Assembly (NCBI GenBank): GCA_905182995.1
Contig: CAJJDP010000011.1
Location: forward strand, 198,432-262,431
DNA length: 64,000 bases
Reading direction: 5' to 3'
From: Paramecium octaurelia
Taxonomy: Eukaryota > Ciliophora > Oligohymenophorea > Peniculida > Parameciidae
In this document: piece after piece, positions 40,018 to 54,235 of the stretch
How positions within the stretch are numbered: the stretch's first letter is position 1
Layout of the letters: each line of letters begins with the position of its first letter
Translations under genes and position numbers: made by a program
Notes under the pieces: model-generated
What the model saw: only the letters and a program-made list of their open reading frames with translations
Databases searched by the model: none
Told to the model about the DNA's origin: nothing

Positions 40018-40717
40018 TTTATTTTAATATTTTATTTTTACATTTCTTTCTAATTATGAATTATTCTAATTTACATTTATATTTTCAAAAAATCATCATA
40101 ATATTATGATACTCTGTGCACAAGATATCAAAACAAAGGAATATATTGCTAACTCAAAACGAATTCGAGCATAACCGGTTCTGAAATCAATAAAATTTCA
40201 GGTCAACTAAAATCTAAATACGTGCATCAATTAAGGGAAAATTTAAACAGCACTAGCCTATCTATATCTAAAATAAAAATCACTTTATTTGAAACTACGT
40301 CCATAACTGTTCACTATTATTTGTTAGTCTTAAAAATTAGTGATTCATAAAAAACCAAGAAACCTTACTTGAAAAAATAATAAATCCAAAATCTACATCC
40401 AAATTCGATTTAATACTTTACAAAGAATGAAATACGATTTAAGTAGAATCATACAGATTTACATAGCATCATTAAATGTTAAACCTTATATCTTAATTAC
40501 ATGGAATTTTGAAAATATCTAAATTTCTCAATTCAAATGTATTAATTTGGAATAAACTACTACTACAATTATATATTAAATATTAATTCCTATATGAAGA
40601 TGTCTAATTCTGTAATTTTTACTTGTTATCTATCATTCTGCAATGAAGGATAAGTTATATAATCCAAATTTACTATTTATGATACCTACTTGACGATATA
40701 AGTAATATAAATTATAA
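40018..40717. other. Divergent intergenic 700 bp with a broken open frame
   Basis: A plus-strand frame, ATG 40106 to TGA 40595-40597 with one internal TGA at 40370-40372, is otherwise open for 163 codons. It could be a gene relic, but chance is not excluded given the rarity of TGA. The promoters of both neighbours must also be here. Confidence 0.3.
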
Positions 40718-41909
40718 ATGTCTAAGATAACCGATATAGATGAATTGAAAGTTGATTATTGTTCATAAGGTGCAATTTTTGAATGGAAACTAGAGTATAA
40801 CTTAGATTTTATCATAGGAATGGCAATTATTGTGAAGTAATTGTTATTACTGAAAATTATTCTTAGACTTATAAAGGATCAAAGCAAATCATTCTAAACC
40901 TTAAATAACACCTGAATGGGAAGGTATTTTTTAGAAACTTCAAGTCTCATTACAATAAAATTTAAACAATAAAAAAAACTAAATAGGGAGATGTAATATA
41001 TATATAAGTATGTTTAGATTTCTAAATGTTATAATAAATATTTGAACATTGAGGTTATCGCCAAGAGGTTTAATTTAACTCAAAATATCGAACGCTCATA
41101 GAAGGTATGTTTTTTATTGAATAAAGAAACTTATATTGAATGAATTAAAAATATGCTAATACTTGAGTTAATTCACATAAGAATCCATTATATAATTAAG
41201 GGAATTTTATCAAGAAAAGGATAAGATTATTCTAATTTTCGATCTTTGTGAAGGAGGTACTTTAAATTCCTATATGGCCTAAAATAATTTCTGCCCATCG
41301 TTTATTCATATTAGAAAAATTATGAAGAAACTTCTGTTAGCAATAAAATTTATTCATAAACACAATATTATGCATAGAGATATTAAAATGGATAATCTTA
41401 TGCTATTAGAAAATAATAATCCAAATTCTATATAAATTATTGATTTTGGATTCTCTACATTTATTGATGACTAACCTTATATAATTGAAAGATGTGGGAC
41501 TCCTGGATATATTGCTCCAGAGCTATATTCTGAAAATCCCTTTGATGAACAGGTTGATATTTACAGTCTTGCTTAGATATTTTTTATATTATTAACAGGA
41601 AGAAAGTTCGCATTTGATTCTCATTCATTCAAGACATTTACTTTGCTTCACGAAAAATAATCAAATATTATCAGAGAAGCAACAAAGAATGAAATAATTG
41701 TTGATTTATTTTAAAAAATGACGAATTCTCAAGACAAGAGGTACAATGCTTCATAATGCCTAAATCACTAATATTTTGAAAAGTCATCTAAAATAAAACA
41801 ATAGTAAAAAATATGTATATATTAGGCTAACTTGTCTAAAGTTTCCATTGTTAAAGACTCCATTCTAATCAGTTAAATTGAGAGAGCAACAATGTTAATC
41901 AGACCATGA
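40718..41909 (+). CDS. Protein kinase with N-terminal extension (kinase A of pair)
   Basis: 373 residues. Introns 40795-40817 (23 nt), 40993-41017 (25 nt) and 41105-41126 (22 nt, AAG acceptor). An N-terminal region of about 90 residues looks PH-like (FEWKLENGNYCEVIVITENY). The kinase fold starts NIEVIAKRFN, with the ATP-binding Lys. Then come EGGTLNSYM, NIMHRDIKMDNLML, IIDFGFSTF and CGTPGYIAPELY. The C-lobe ends NEIIVDLFQKMTNSQDKR. The glycine loop is not obvious. Ser/Thr kinase of the CAMK/ULK-like ciliate expansion. Closely resembles the kinase at 44557. Confidence 0.88.
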
Positions 41910-44556
41910 AGAAAGATTTGTTAATTAAAAATGAATTTTTTATATACTAAATTTCTATATTATTTGTTTCTAATAAACCCCTTCATAATTTCTTTTTCTT
42001 TTGGATACTTCTCAAAAATTATTATATACTAAGATATTTCAAATACTATTTAATATCATTAATATAAAAATCTAATTAATATTAGAAGTCAAAAACTGTA
42101 ATATATTATCCAAGGAAATAATTCTTCAAGAGCAATATTTAAAATTTTTTTATTGTCAATTAATTCAACTTATTCGGTATATTTGATATTAATTTTATGA
42201 TAAATCTCACATATAAGTCATCATGGTTTGATTAAGAAAGACTTCAATTTTTCATCATAAATAAAATAACTTAATTAATTGTTATGAATTGGTAATTTTT
42301 GATTTCTTATAACATACCCAATTATTCATTATGGGTATTCTTTGAGAAAGATTTTTAACTAACTAATTTATCATCATCTCTCATCGTATCATCATTCGAA
42401 TAATTTAATTATTTTTAAATTCAAGTTTGTTGGATACTGATTTATATATCTTAACTGATTTTCATAGAACTAAAATTTATTCATTTGATATTAATTCTTA
42501 AGCTTTTAGGATAGTATCTCTTAATGATAATTTCTTATTAGATCTTAATAATAATTTGAATTAACTTTAATTATAATATACTTTAATTTATTTTATATAA
42601 AAACATTCAAAATTCCGATTAGGACTTTAATGTGATATATTTTGGAAATTTTTCTCAATTCTGGTAATACTATGAATAATATAAAATTAATCAGGGGTAC
42701 AGTCCAAAAATAGCCAAAGAATTTATGTGAGATTACATACTAAGATGATTCACATAATAAATAGATAAAAAATAGGTAATAAAAGTCTTTTAATTGTATA
42801 TCAAATTTAGGAAACAAAAAATAAATTGATGGATAGTTTTCATTATTTATAGAGCATAAATAAAGTATTGATATTATCAATATAGGATTCCAATTTCAAA
42901 GTCTCCAGTTTCTTATAAATTTTATATGTATCATTGGTTAATCTACTTGTTCGTTAATGTATTGATTAATTGCAATCTTTCTCAAAATTCAAAAATATCT
43001 CTTTAACAGCAGTTAGCTTAGACATATTATTTTTTTTAATTTTGATTATTCATTACACATATGTTCTTTCCTCCATAGAGTATAAATAATTAGAAATAAA
43101 TATTTTAATAAATCAATAGGAATTAAAGTAAAATTTAAATTCGATTTGGAGTTAATTTAATATTATTATATATTTGTAATACGAATTAAAAATAATAAAA
43201 GTTAAAAAATAAAAACCAGATATAAATATCATAATTTCAATTATGCTTCTTAATTGCTAATTAAAAATTATATGTTCTTGTAACAAGATAAATTTTACTT
43301 TTGATTAAATCGTAAATATTCAGTATTAAATGATCATTATTTATTGAGAAAATATATTGATTTTTATAATTATAATCAAATAAATGAACTAAGAGAAGCT
43401 TCTTATACAACTATGTATTGTTTAGAATTAATGATATTACATTACTAATTCTGATAATACAAAAAATAACAAGATATCTTTTGAATACTATGGAAATAGG
43501 TAATGCTGCAATATTTTAGGTATGTATATTGATCAGAAATGTATATTGAAAACCTTCTATTTTTAGAATTATAAAAAGCAAATACAATTATTATCAATAT
43601 TTTAAATTAATATAAAGCAACTGCCCAAAGTAATTATTCTTGTTTGGAACATAAGAGTAAATTAATTAAAATACTATAAAATAATAACTCTTATTGCATA
43701 GAAGTTGGAAGGAAGTAAATATTATCATAAAAAATAAAAATAAAAAAATAGTACTGTTTTAAGCTTTAATTTATACTGCTTAGAAGAGGGATATTTAATA
43801 AAGAAGGCCATTACTTCTGAATATTGATTCATTTTCTTTATTCTTTAAACTTTTTATAGGGATCGAAATAGACTATTCTGATCATTTCTTTACCAGTCTA
43901 TATGTTCAAGCTTGATTTAAAATGATCAAACTTTGGATGCATTTCTTAAAATGCTAGATACAATTAGCCCAGAATAAAAATCCCCACACTAATTTGAATA
44001 TATATGAGACAAGAAATTTAAATAAAATAGAGATTTCAAATATTTTTAATTCGTTTTTAGAATTAAAAAGTATAAATAGTCAATATACTCAGGGCGAAAA
44101 GATCAATAAAATTTTATATATTATTTAATACTCATATACCATATAATTCTAAATTTTAGTAGCAAGCTAAATAAATTTTTGATAATAATTTCAAACACTA
44201 AATAATTGAAGTTAAGTAAACAAATAAGTTAGTATAATAAAAAAATTGACTTTGCAGTTCAATTGAAAAATTTGAATTGTAATTAAAAGTTTTTTCTTAG
44301 ATATTACTATTGGACTTATGATTTACAGAATGCACAATCTTGTAAATCATTGTATTTTATAAACTATATATTTTTTATTACTTAAATAAAATAAGAATTA
44401 ATGAGTAGGTCAGACAACTTATTATCAGTTACATCAAATCAAAAATACTTAATTATTTTATATCAAATAATTTTTCTGAGAATTCTTGAATCCTTCTCAC
44501 TATAAATTAAATATATAAATCTTCAATAGAGATATTAATAAATCAACTTAAATTTT
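41910..44556. other. 2.6 kb of poor coding content between paralogous kinases
   Basis: The longest gene-poor stretch of the window. One small minus-strand frame, 42840-43025 (61 aa, MSKLTAVKEIFLNFEKDCNQ...), has good coding character. From about 43400 to 44007 the plus strand has disconnected open pieces. One, at 43924-44007, reads LDAFLKMLDTISPEQKSPHQ, similar in pattern to kinase subdomain XI. I suspect decayed coding DNA, but no model can be built. Confidence 0.35.
42840..43025 (-). CDS. Possible small protein (61 aa)
   Basis: ATG 43025 to TGA 42840, no intron. It is helical and amphipathic with Lys/Glu balance typical of real genes here, isolated in a gene-poor region. No family. It could be a relic exon. 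Confidence 0.35.
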
Positions 44557-45824
44557 ATGAAATAAAGTGGACTATTGCCGTATTTCAATTCTGAGTTCTC
44601 AAACTAATAAACTCAGAAAGTAGAAAGGGAAAAATCGAAAACCACTTCCTAAAAATACTAACATAAGGGAGAAGTGTATTCTTTAAGTCCCTTGTAACTC
44701 ACCTAAAAGTATTTATAATTTATATTTGCAGTACAATACCGGTTAACTAAAAAGAATTCTAGGGATAAGCCAAGAGTAACAATTAAACAAAATAAAATTG
44801 CTCTGACACCTCTTTTCATTATTACTTAACCTAGACTTAAATCATATAAACAACTATCAAAGTATTCAATGAGAAATATAAGGTTATGAAGATTTTAAAA
44901 GAAAATAAATTGTGTCAAGTAAGTTTTATATTTAAATATTATTAGATTGTATAATGTAAAAATAAATAAACCAAAGAATTATTTATAGCGAAAATTTGTA
45001 TCAGGTGGCAAAATGTAACATTTTGTAGTATTTTAGTCTTAAATCGCCAGCGAAATTGGAGTATCCAAAACTTTACTAAAGTAGCCCCATTCAAGTTTAA
45101 TGAAGTTATAAGAAATGTTTACTGACTAGGATACACACATCTTTATATATGAGTATATGAGCGGAGGTACTCTATTTGAATACATCCAAAAGAAGTAGCT
45201 TAAATTAGATGAAAAAGAGATTAGATCTATATTTAAATAGCTCCTTAAAGCCTTAAAACATTTACATTCTCTTAATATTATACATAGAGACCTAAAATTA
45301 GACAATATTATGTTTAAAAAGAAAGGAGATGTCAAATCGCTAAAACTAATTGATTATGGGTTTGCAACATTTCTGTCAGACACAAAGAATATGGAATTCA
45401 GATGTGGAACTCCTGGTTATGTTGCCCCAGAAATCTTTTAAGAATAGGTTTTATACAACTAACTATGTGACATTTATAGTTTGGGAGCTATAGCACACAT
45501 CTTAGCGACTGGAAAGCGTATATATTCTTAAAATTTGACTTCAAAAGAAATATGTGAATTTAATAAACAAAACTAATATGAAATCAGTGAGAATCTCAAA
45601 TGTCCTTTGTTATTAGATCTCATTACTTAAATGTTAAAAGAGTTCAGTAATAGACCATCAGCTTAAGATTGTTTAATACATCCTTATTTTATAAAACTAT
45701 CTTAATTAAAGTAGTCTTAAGAACGCATAAATTAATAGTAAGTATATTGATTAATTTTAGAATATATAATCTTGTCTTTCCATAATTTAAAAATCCTTTT
45801 CAATCTTTTGAATAATGTAAATGA
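44557..45824 (+). CDS. Protein kinase (kinase B of pair), DYG variant
   Basis: 390 residues. Introns 44709-44731 (23 nt, CAG acceptor), 44919-44945 (27 nt), 45015-45036 (22 nt) and 45738-45760 (23 nt). The N-terminal 120 residues are Gln/Ser-rich. The N-lobe reads YKVMKILKENKLCQIVQCKN, lacking the glycine-rich loop, then KELFIAKICI with the conserved Lys. C-lobe: EYMSGGTLFEYI, NIIHRDLKLDNIMF, LIDYGFATF (Tyr in place of Phe of DFG) and CGTPGYVAPEIF. It shares GGTL, HRD-x-K-x-DN and CGTPGY wording with the kinase at 40718, suggesting a local duplication. The DYG and missing glycine loop may alter activity. Confidence 0.85.
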
Positions 45825-45967
45825 GTCAGTATAAAATACTATCTTATTATAATATAAAAATAAATAAATAATACAAAAATAGTAATCACATAAATTTTGA
45901 ATTCCTTATATCAAAATAATTGTAATTGATTGTTTGTTAAATTTATTATGGTTATTATTTTGTGGGA

Positions 45968-47934
<1,967 letters not shown>

Positions 47935-48231
47935 TTATTGATATTTTTTATTTTTATTTTTTATTATCTTCTAAACAGTAATGATTATATAATAAAATTT
48001 AGAACAAAAACAAACTCAAAATTATCTAAAATTTCATTATAACAAATGCAATATGATTTCTCCTTGTTTAAATAAATAAGAAATAGAACTAAAAAGGATT
48101 CTGTTATAACTATTGTTTTTTATTAAATTATGCTAGCATTTTAAATAATCTATACTATAGATCTACATCAATATTAGTGTCTTGTGCTTTAATAAACTAG
48201 ATGAATTGATTGAAATAATAATATTTTTAGA

Positions 48232-49278
48232 ATGATTTTAATTTTACAAGAATGTGATAATCATTTCTTGTCTTGCTTCAGATATATTATACTTGCAATC
48301 TTGTCTCTAATTATTGCAATAATCTCAATTACTTGGTCGCTATATTATTACAAAGCTCATGGGTCATTAAGATATGAAATAGCACCAATGCTCTGTTGTT
48401 GCTTATAAGCAATTGTTCATTTAGTTCAATACACCATTTATAATTCGAATCGAATGATAATTTCTGCAAGCCTATTACAATTATTTACCTTTATCCTTGT
48501 TTCTCAAAGCTTGGCCAATTTGAGATATCGATTTAAATATGCAGATGACAGTAGTTATTAATATTTATCCATTTAGTGGAAAAAAGAAAAAACAGATACT
48601 TGAGATTGATGATTGGTAAAGGTGCCTTTTATTTAGTTGTATTCTCATTGTAGTTTTTCTTTTTCTTTGAAATTGATGATTCTTCTTGCAATAAGTATGC
48701 TAACCATAGTTTAAAGTAGTTATTTTTATTACAGTCTTGATCTATTAGAAGTACAAATACTCATTATCACTATATTCACATAAATACACGGCTAATCATT
48801 GATCTACTATATTAGAAGGAAAGAAGAATCATAAAACCAAAATTAAGATTAATATTCCTAATTTCTTGACAGCTCATCAATGCTAAAAAATACCCTGAGC
48901 ATGAAATTACAATAGATTAGATTAGTTATATGGGCATAAACCATTACAATGATAACATTCATAGTGCTCATTATAATTATGTACAATACCAACAAAGAAT
49001 TATTTTGTTTTTAATAAAGCAAAGAATAATCATATTCTGTTTTTTAAATAAGCATTCAAATATTTTTTACAGGAGTACAACAATTTCCTTGTTTTTATAT
49101 ACCTTATGCATTTTACTATGCTGAAAAACCGAGATCAATATCAAGAACACCTGTTATCGATTTCAATATTTAACAAGATGAATCTACTGCTGAATAACAG
49201 ATTTATAAGACTAGAAAAGATAGCTCATTTGATGACAATTTTATTAAAATGATTCATAGTATATAATAAAATGATTGA
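48232..49278 (+). CDS. Seven-membrane-span protein, receptor-like topology
   Basis: 331 residues. Introns 48551-48576 (26 nt) and 48695-48719 (25 nt, TAG; an AAG alternative three bases shorter is possible). Seven hydrophobic segments are visible. Examples: YIILAILSLIIAIISITW, APMLCCCLQAIVHLVQYTI, MIISASLLQLFTFILVSQ, AFYLVVFSLQFFFFF, ILIITIFTQIHGQSLIYYI, IRLVIWAQTITMITFIVLII and FPCFYIPYAFYYA. Short loops and a polar C-terminal tail of about 55 residues complete it. The topology is GPCR-like, but no class signature (DRY, NPxxY) is seen, so this is only an architectural statement. Confidence 0.75.
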
Positions 49279-49293
49279 TTTCACAATTTGCAA

Positions 49294-49896
49294 TCAGTTC
49301 TTCAATAGTTTTTCAATATCTTTAATCATATCATTTGGACTAACGTCAGGACAATAATAGTTTATTACGTTTCCGTTCCCGTCAAGCAAAAATTTTGCAA
49401 AGTTCCAATGAACATACTTTACTTCATTTTTATTATTAATCCTCAATTCACTATTATATCGTAGATATTTATAGATATCGTGGGCTCCAATCCCATTTAC
49501 TTCGATTTTCCTAATAAAATATGAAATATTTAAATACTGGAATAATGGAAAGTGGGCTCCATATTTTTAAGTAACATAATTTTTTATTTCTGGTTCTGGT
49601 TTGCTTTCTTAATTCCTAAATTAATTACATGGAAAACCTAGAATTTCTAAACCTTTATCTCTATTCATATTAAAAATGATATACTTGTATTGCTTATAAA
49701 TTTCAACTAATTCAACATAATTCTACGTGGTTAAACGACAAGAACAAGCAACATTAACACAAATGTATGCTTTTTTTCCTTAAAATTTTGACATTTAAAC
49801 TAGATTGCCATCAATATCATTTATTTCAAAATCGAAAAACGATTTACTTGGTACTTCTATTTTATCTAATTCTTTTTTTGATGAACAAATGCCCAT
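49294..49896 (-). CDS. GPX: Glutathione peroxidase, probably N-myristoylated
   Basis: 183 residues. Two introns whose length is a multiple of 3 and which lack in-frame TGA: 49661-49684 (24 nt) and 49511-49537 (27 nt). Their removal restores YKQYKDKGLEILGFPCNQF and FPLFQKIEVNGIGAHDIYKY, exact family spacing. Catalytic elements: the VNVACSCRLTTQNY loop, where the Cys in CRLT takes the selenocysteine/cysteine place, Gln/Asn in FPCNQF, and WNFAKFLLDGNG. The start MGICSSKK fits an N-myristoylation signal with a palmitoylatable Cys, so membrane attachment is likely. It reduces hydroperoxides with thiol donors. It converges on the seven-span gene with only 15 bp between stop codons. Confidence 0.92.
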
Positions 49897-50440
49897 ATAA
49901 TCTTGTACTTTGTAATGTGGTGTAATATGAAATTTTATTAATAAATTATCAAACTTTATAACTTTCAAATTAAATAATAATCATTTCTAATATTTTCTGA
50001 GAACTACCAAACATCCATTTTCATCAGTCATAAATCCCTATAATAAAAATTCAAAGGAGTTCTAGATTTGCTCACTTTTAAATTATCTACAAATTTTCAA
50101 TAAATTATAGAAAATAATGGAGTCACGTATAAGGCATATAAGGGAATTACTTTTCATAATAAATATATGCAAAGTCTAATAATTTAAACTTAATATATCA
50201 TGAATAATTCTCAAGATTTCTAATTAACTATAATACAAACTTTATAAGCATTTGTTTTCATTTGAAAAAAGCAAATAGCATTTGTGTAATTATAAACCTA
50301 AATTAGATGCTAAGTGATTTATTGGTTATCAATCTTAGCATATTTCACCTCCTTTTTCATTAAATGATTGACTAAGAAATTCCAGAAGTTTACCGATGGG
50401 AATTTATTTTATAAATTTTTATATTGTTATTTTTACTAAA
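49897..50440. other. Divergent intergenic 544 bp
   Basis: Between the peroxidase (-) and the poly-Q protein (+). AT-rich. Only very short frames, no gene recognised. Confidence 0.5.
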
Positions 50441-52564
50441 ATGGGATAGACTAACACTAGTACGATAATTAGATAGGAAGCTCTGAATTTAGCTTAGAAG
50501 AATTCGAAATGGAGAGTTATCAACGATGCTTATGAAATAAATTAATGCTTGCTAATGTCATCTGTGATTGATTAAATATCGTATGATTTAAGTAGTGTAA
50601 GTTATAAAGTATCAAGTATGACTGTAAACCCTTTAACATATGATTCCGTTTCTTTTCAATTGCTAATGAAGGAGGATAGAATGCAAATGTAATCCAAGAT
50701 AATGTATAAATATGAAGTATTGAGACCCTAATAAAAGTAAAGAAAATATAAAACTGTAACAACTTAAACTGAATTAACATCAAATGATGAAATTTTTTAG
50801 TATTCTTCAGATAGAAAATAATAACGCAATAACCATAGCTTTGGGTCTGAAATTTTCCAAAAATATCAGATTGAGGAACGCAATAAATCACAAACTGATG
50901 AAAAACCAAATAAAAAAGATTAACGATTAAGAAGGGATTAAATATTTCAAGAGGTAAAATAACCAAAAACTATTAATAACAAGAGGGATAATTCTTTGGA
51001 AAAGACAAACATTTTTAAATTAGATTATGAATAAACTGAAAACTTTTCAAATGATCTAGTTGACAATACAAGCATGCTATCAATTAGTTAGAATTTTGCA
51101 AATTTAAAAAATCAGCCTTCACACAATGAAGATAGATCATATATACAAAATGAGAGATATTGGTCTTCAAGCCACTCATCAACTTTTATAGATATTCCTG
51201 TAAATGCTGGTCATAAAGCTTAAACTCATAAAAATTTATCTTAGAATCAGAAATAACTATAAAATAATATAGATTAAGGAGCATAATAAAAAAAAATGAA
51301 TGTTTAAGACGACAATCACAGATTAGCATAATAGCAATCATTTGGATAATTAAAAATATAAGCACTACAATAATAGCAATAACAGTAGTAATAGTAATAA
51401 TAATAATATTAATAATAGTAGTTATTGTAAAAGAATATTATATCTACATAATAAGAGTAGATGTAATTTCAATAATAATACCCTTAATAATAAAAATAAT
51501 AATAATATTACCAATAATAACAATAATAACAATAATAATTTATTTTTCCTAATCAAGAAAAGGTCTCCTAAAATACTTAATATAATACTAAAGCAGGATA
51601 TAATCAGGGATATAATAATCCTATTATAAATAATCTATAAATTGAGTCAAGTCCTCATTAAGGGTATACTTAAATTCATTCAAATAAAAAGAAAAATTAA
51701 TATTCTAATCAACTTGGCAGCTCTCCTTTAAATAATTTCTCTTAGTAGCAATAATAGAAAAATCTTAAATTATAAAGCCAATAATTCTAATAATCACCAA
51801 AATAATAAATATAATAATAACAAGGATCTCCTTAAGCTTTAATTTAGTAATCTTTATAATCTAGCTCAGGACAATAAAAAGAATCCATGCGCTAATAATT
51901 TGATAGGTTACTTAGGGAGAGTCAAAGTTAAAAAGAATATTGGAAATTAATAAAACCAAAAGGCACTAAAGCTCCTGGTGAGTCAAAAGTTTATCAGAAT
52001 ATAGAATAACTAAAGAAAAAATAAAAAAGCCCTGACTATTATAATAAGCTTAAACAAAACCATTTAAAAAAGAGTTAATCTCCCATTTCTCTTAAAATGT
52101 AACAACAAAATTTATACATAAACAATAACAAATAAAATTAGGATAATAATTAACATGAAGTGGTAAATACTATAAATTTATCTCCAGAAAATTAGATTTA
52201 AACACTTTAAGATGCTCGATAAAACCAATAATAACTTAGAATGTAGAATAAACAGTAAAATAATTTAAATTTGGAAGAACTTAATTATAAAATTCAGGAT
52301 ATTCAAAAACTTAATTTATAATTAGATGAAAAAAGTAATAAGTTGTTTGGGTAAATAAAGTAAGATGTTTCAAATTTGCAGACAGCTATTACTTAGAATA
52401 TCTCTCCATCAGAAAGAGGATTAAGAAAAAAAGAAACAATAAAAAATGGAATAAATTTAGATGATTTATTAGACTATGAATAAGGCTCGATCAACTTAGA
52501 TGAATTAGCTAGTTACAGAGGTAGTTAAGAGTACAAATTATTGGATAATTACCAAAATTTTTGA
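50441..52564 (+). CDS. Poly-glutamine-rich protein
   Basis: 707 residues without introns, ATG 50441 to TGA 52562-52564. The structured N-terminal 60 residues (IIRQEALNLAQKNSKWRVI) lead into Ser/Asn-rich sequence. From about residue 305 to 370 (51355-51545) there are long Gln runs coded by a mix of TAA, TAG, CAA and CAG, interrupted by Tyr and Pro. Further Q-rich blocks lie at 51750-51870. The C-terminal quarter has a predicted coiled coil (LNLEELNYKIQDIQKLNLQL) and an acidic end (LDDLLDYEQGSINLDELASY). Codon mixing argues against simple trinucleotide slippage as the source of the tract. Function unknown. Confidence 0.85.
51355..51545 (+). repeat. Low-complexity CAA/TAA/TAG tract (poly-Q)
   Basis: Dense TAA/TAG/CAA triplets in the frame of the 707-residue protein. 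In standard code this would be a wall of stops, which makes it a clear indicator of the reassigned code. Confidence 0.85.
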
Positions 52565-52607
52565 ATATTTTTTAATCTTAAATTATAATAGTGAATTAAA
52601 CTAACTC

Positions 52608-54049
52608 TCATTAATCCATACTATAATCAACAAATTATTTTGTCGGTTGTCTTTAAATGGTTTATCTTTAAATGATTGACCTTTTATAAAGTGATATCTT
52701 CAGTTAATCTTCTCTATCCCTATGAGTAGATTAAAATAATGAAAGTAAAGGGTTGTTTTCAAAATAAACAGTGTCTAGTTATCTGAGTTCAATATCCAGG
52801 TTTAGATCTTCAGTTTCAGACTTTGATCGCCCAATTTATATAAATAATAAACCAATACTGTAAAGAATCATGCAAGCAATGGATACTGAGCCTGGCAAAG
52901 ACTCCTAATGAAATTTATTATTTGAATACTTGGCCTAATAAATAAGAAAAGATGCTTCCAAAAAGTGGCTAAAAAAAGTTTGCTGAATTATATGTTAATG
53001 GATCAACAAATAATTGTACATAGGATTATAATTAATTCATCAAAACACCAGTGAATAAGGCATTAAAAAATATTTGTATAAAAAGAACTGGTTCTAAGAA
53101 GTCAAAGAAATTGTGCTAATTATCAAATGTAAATGTCATAATTATCAATACAATAGTGCTCAGTGCTCTAATTATTGAAAATAATGTAAAAGTAGGACAA
53201 CACTAAGTAATTTTTGAGTAATATTTTGCACTAACTTATTATTAAATATTACTAATATAAAGTAGAAACTCCTCCTCCAAAAAGTGCTGTTAAATCTCCA
53301 AATATAATTTTATCCCATATTGAAACATCTTGTTTTGAATAAAATGTGTAGCCTATGTTAGTAAAGATAACCATTAATAAGATCAAAGCAACTCCAAATC
53401 CAAAATATTCCAGAATATGGCAATATTACTTTAATATGATTTTTGTTCCACAATAAATTAGCAATGAACTATTATAAAACATAAGGGCATGTGAGACATG
53501 GGTGTGAGTTACAGATATTGACAATGATACAGCAAATATCTAATAATAACTGATTAAATCATACTGCCTATGTTACTGACGCCATTAATAAATTAAATTC
53601 TTAACCTTTGAAGGAAATGATGCAATTTTTGTTGTTTTTCAATTCATAAATACTTATGGGAATATAGATTAAAGCAGTAAATCCTTATCTCCAAGCTGTT
53701 CTTATGATTGGACTTTTATGCATTGTCAAATATAGTGGACCTCTCAAAGATGATAAGATTAACTCCAATAATAAAATGCCATATATTTCATATAAGAATT
53801 TTTTGTCCCTATATGTTAAATGCCTTTAAATTACTAACGCTTATATGTCTATTCCAATTCTTCCACTTCCCTAGCAATTTAAGAAGATATTATAGGTTGA
53901 GGTTCAATTACTTTATTGATTTTTGGCTCAATTGTTTATTTATTTTGAGTTTGTTAATTATTGAGATCTTCAATCATATTTAACATAGAAGATGCTTTTT
54001 GAATTGAAGCTGAATGAAATGACTTGTCATTATTTTCATTAACTTTCAT
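52608..54049 (-). CDS. Drug/metabolite transporter superfamily (SLC35/EamA-like)
   Basis: 447 residues. Four introns: 53809-53834 (26 nt), 53540-53564 (25 nt), 53231-53252 (22 nt) and 52905-52929 (25 nt), all TAG. A polar N-terminus of about 80 residues is followed by about ten hydrophobic spans. Motifs include GILLLELILSSLRGPLYL, THTHVSHALMFYNSSLLIY, GFGVALILLMVIFTNIGY, FGDLTALFGGGVSTLYY and the end LPGSVSIACMILYSIGLLFI. That last block matches the terminal helix pair of EamA/SLC35 carriers. Substrate unknown. Nucleotide sugars or metabolites are typical. The acidic cytosolic tail ends RQPTKQFVDYSMDQ. Confidence 0.82.
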
Positions 54050-54235
54050 TAATTTTATAATAATTATAAATGATATGATTATATATAAAATAAAATAAAT
54101 TGAAATGTTCAATCCATATGATCTTCACACTTTTGTAGTATATAAATTACTACTGTTATACATTCACTTTTATTTAGAGAATAATAAATTTAAGATATAG
54201 ATTTTAATAATTAATTATAGAAAATAGTTAAGAAA

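Noticed and set aside
50520..50966. 148-aa minus-strand open frame
   Set aside because: Antisense of the poly-Q protein gene, with no domain or start support.
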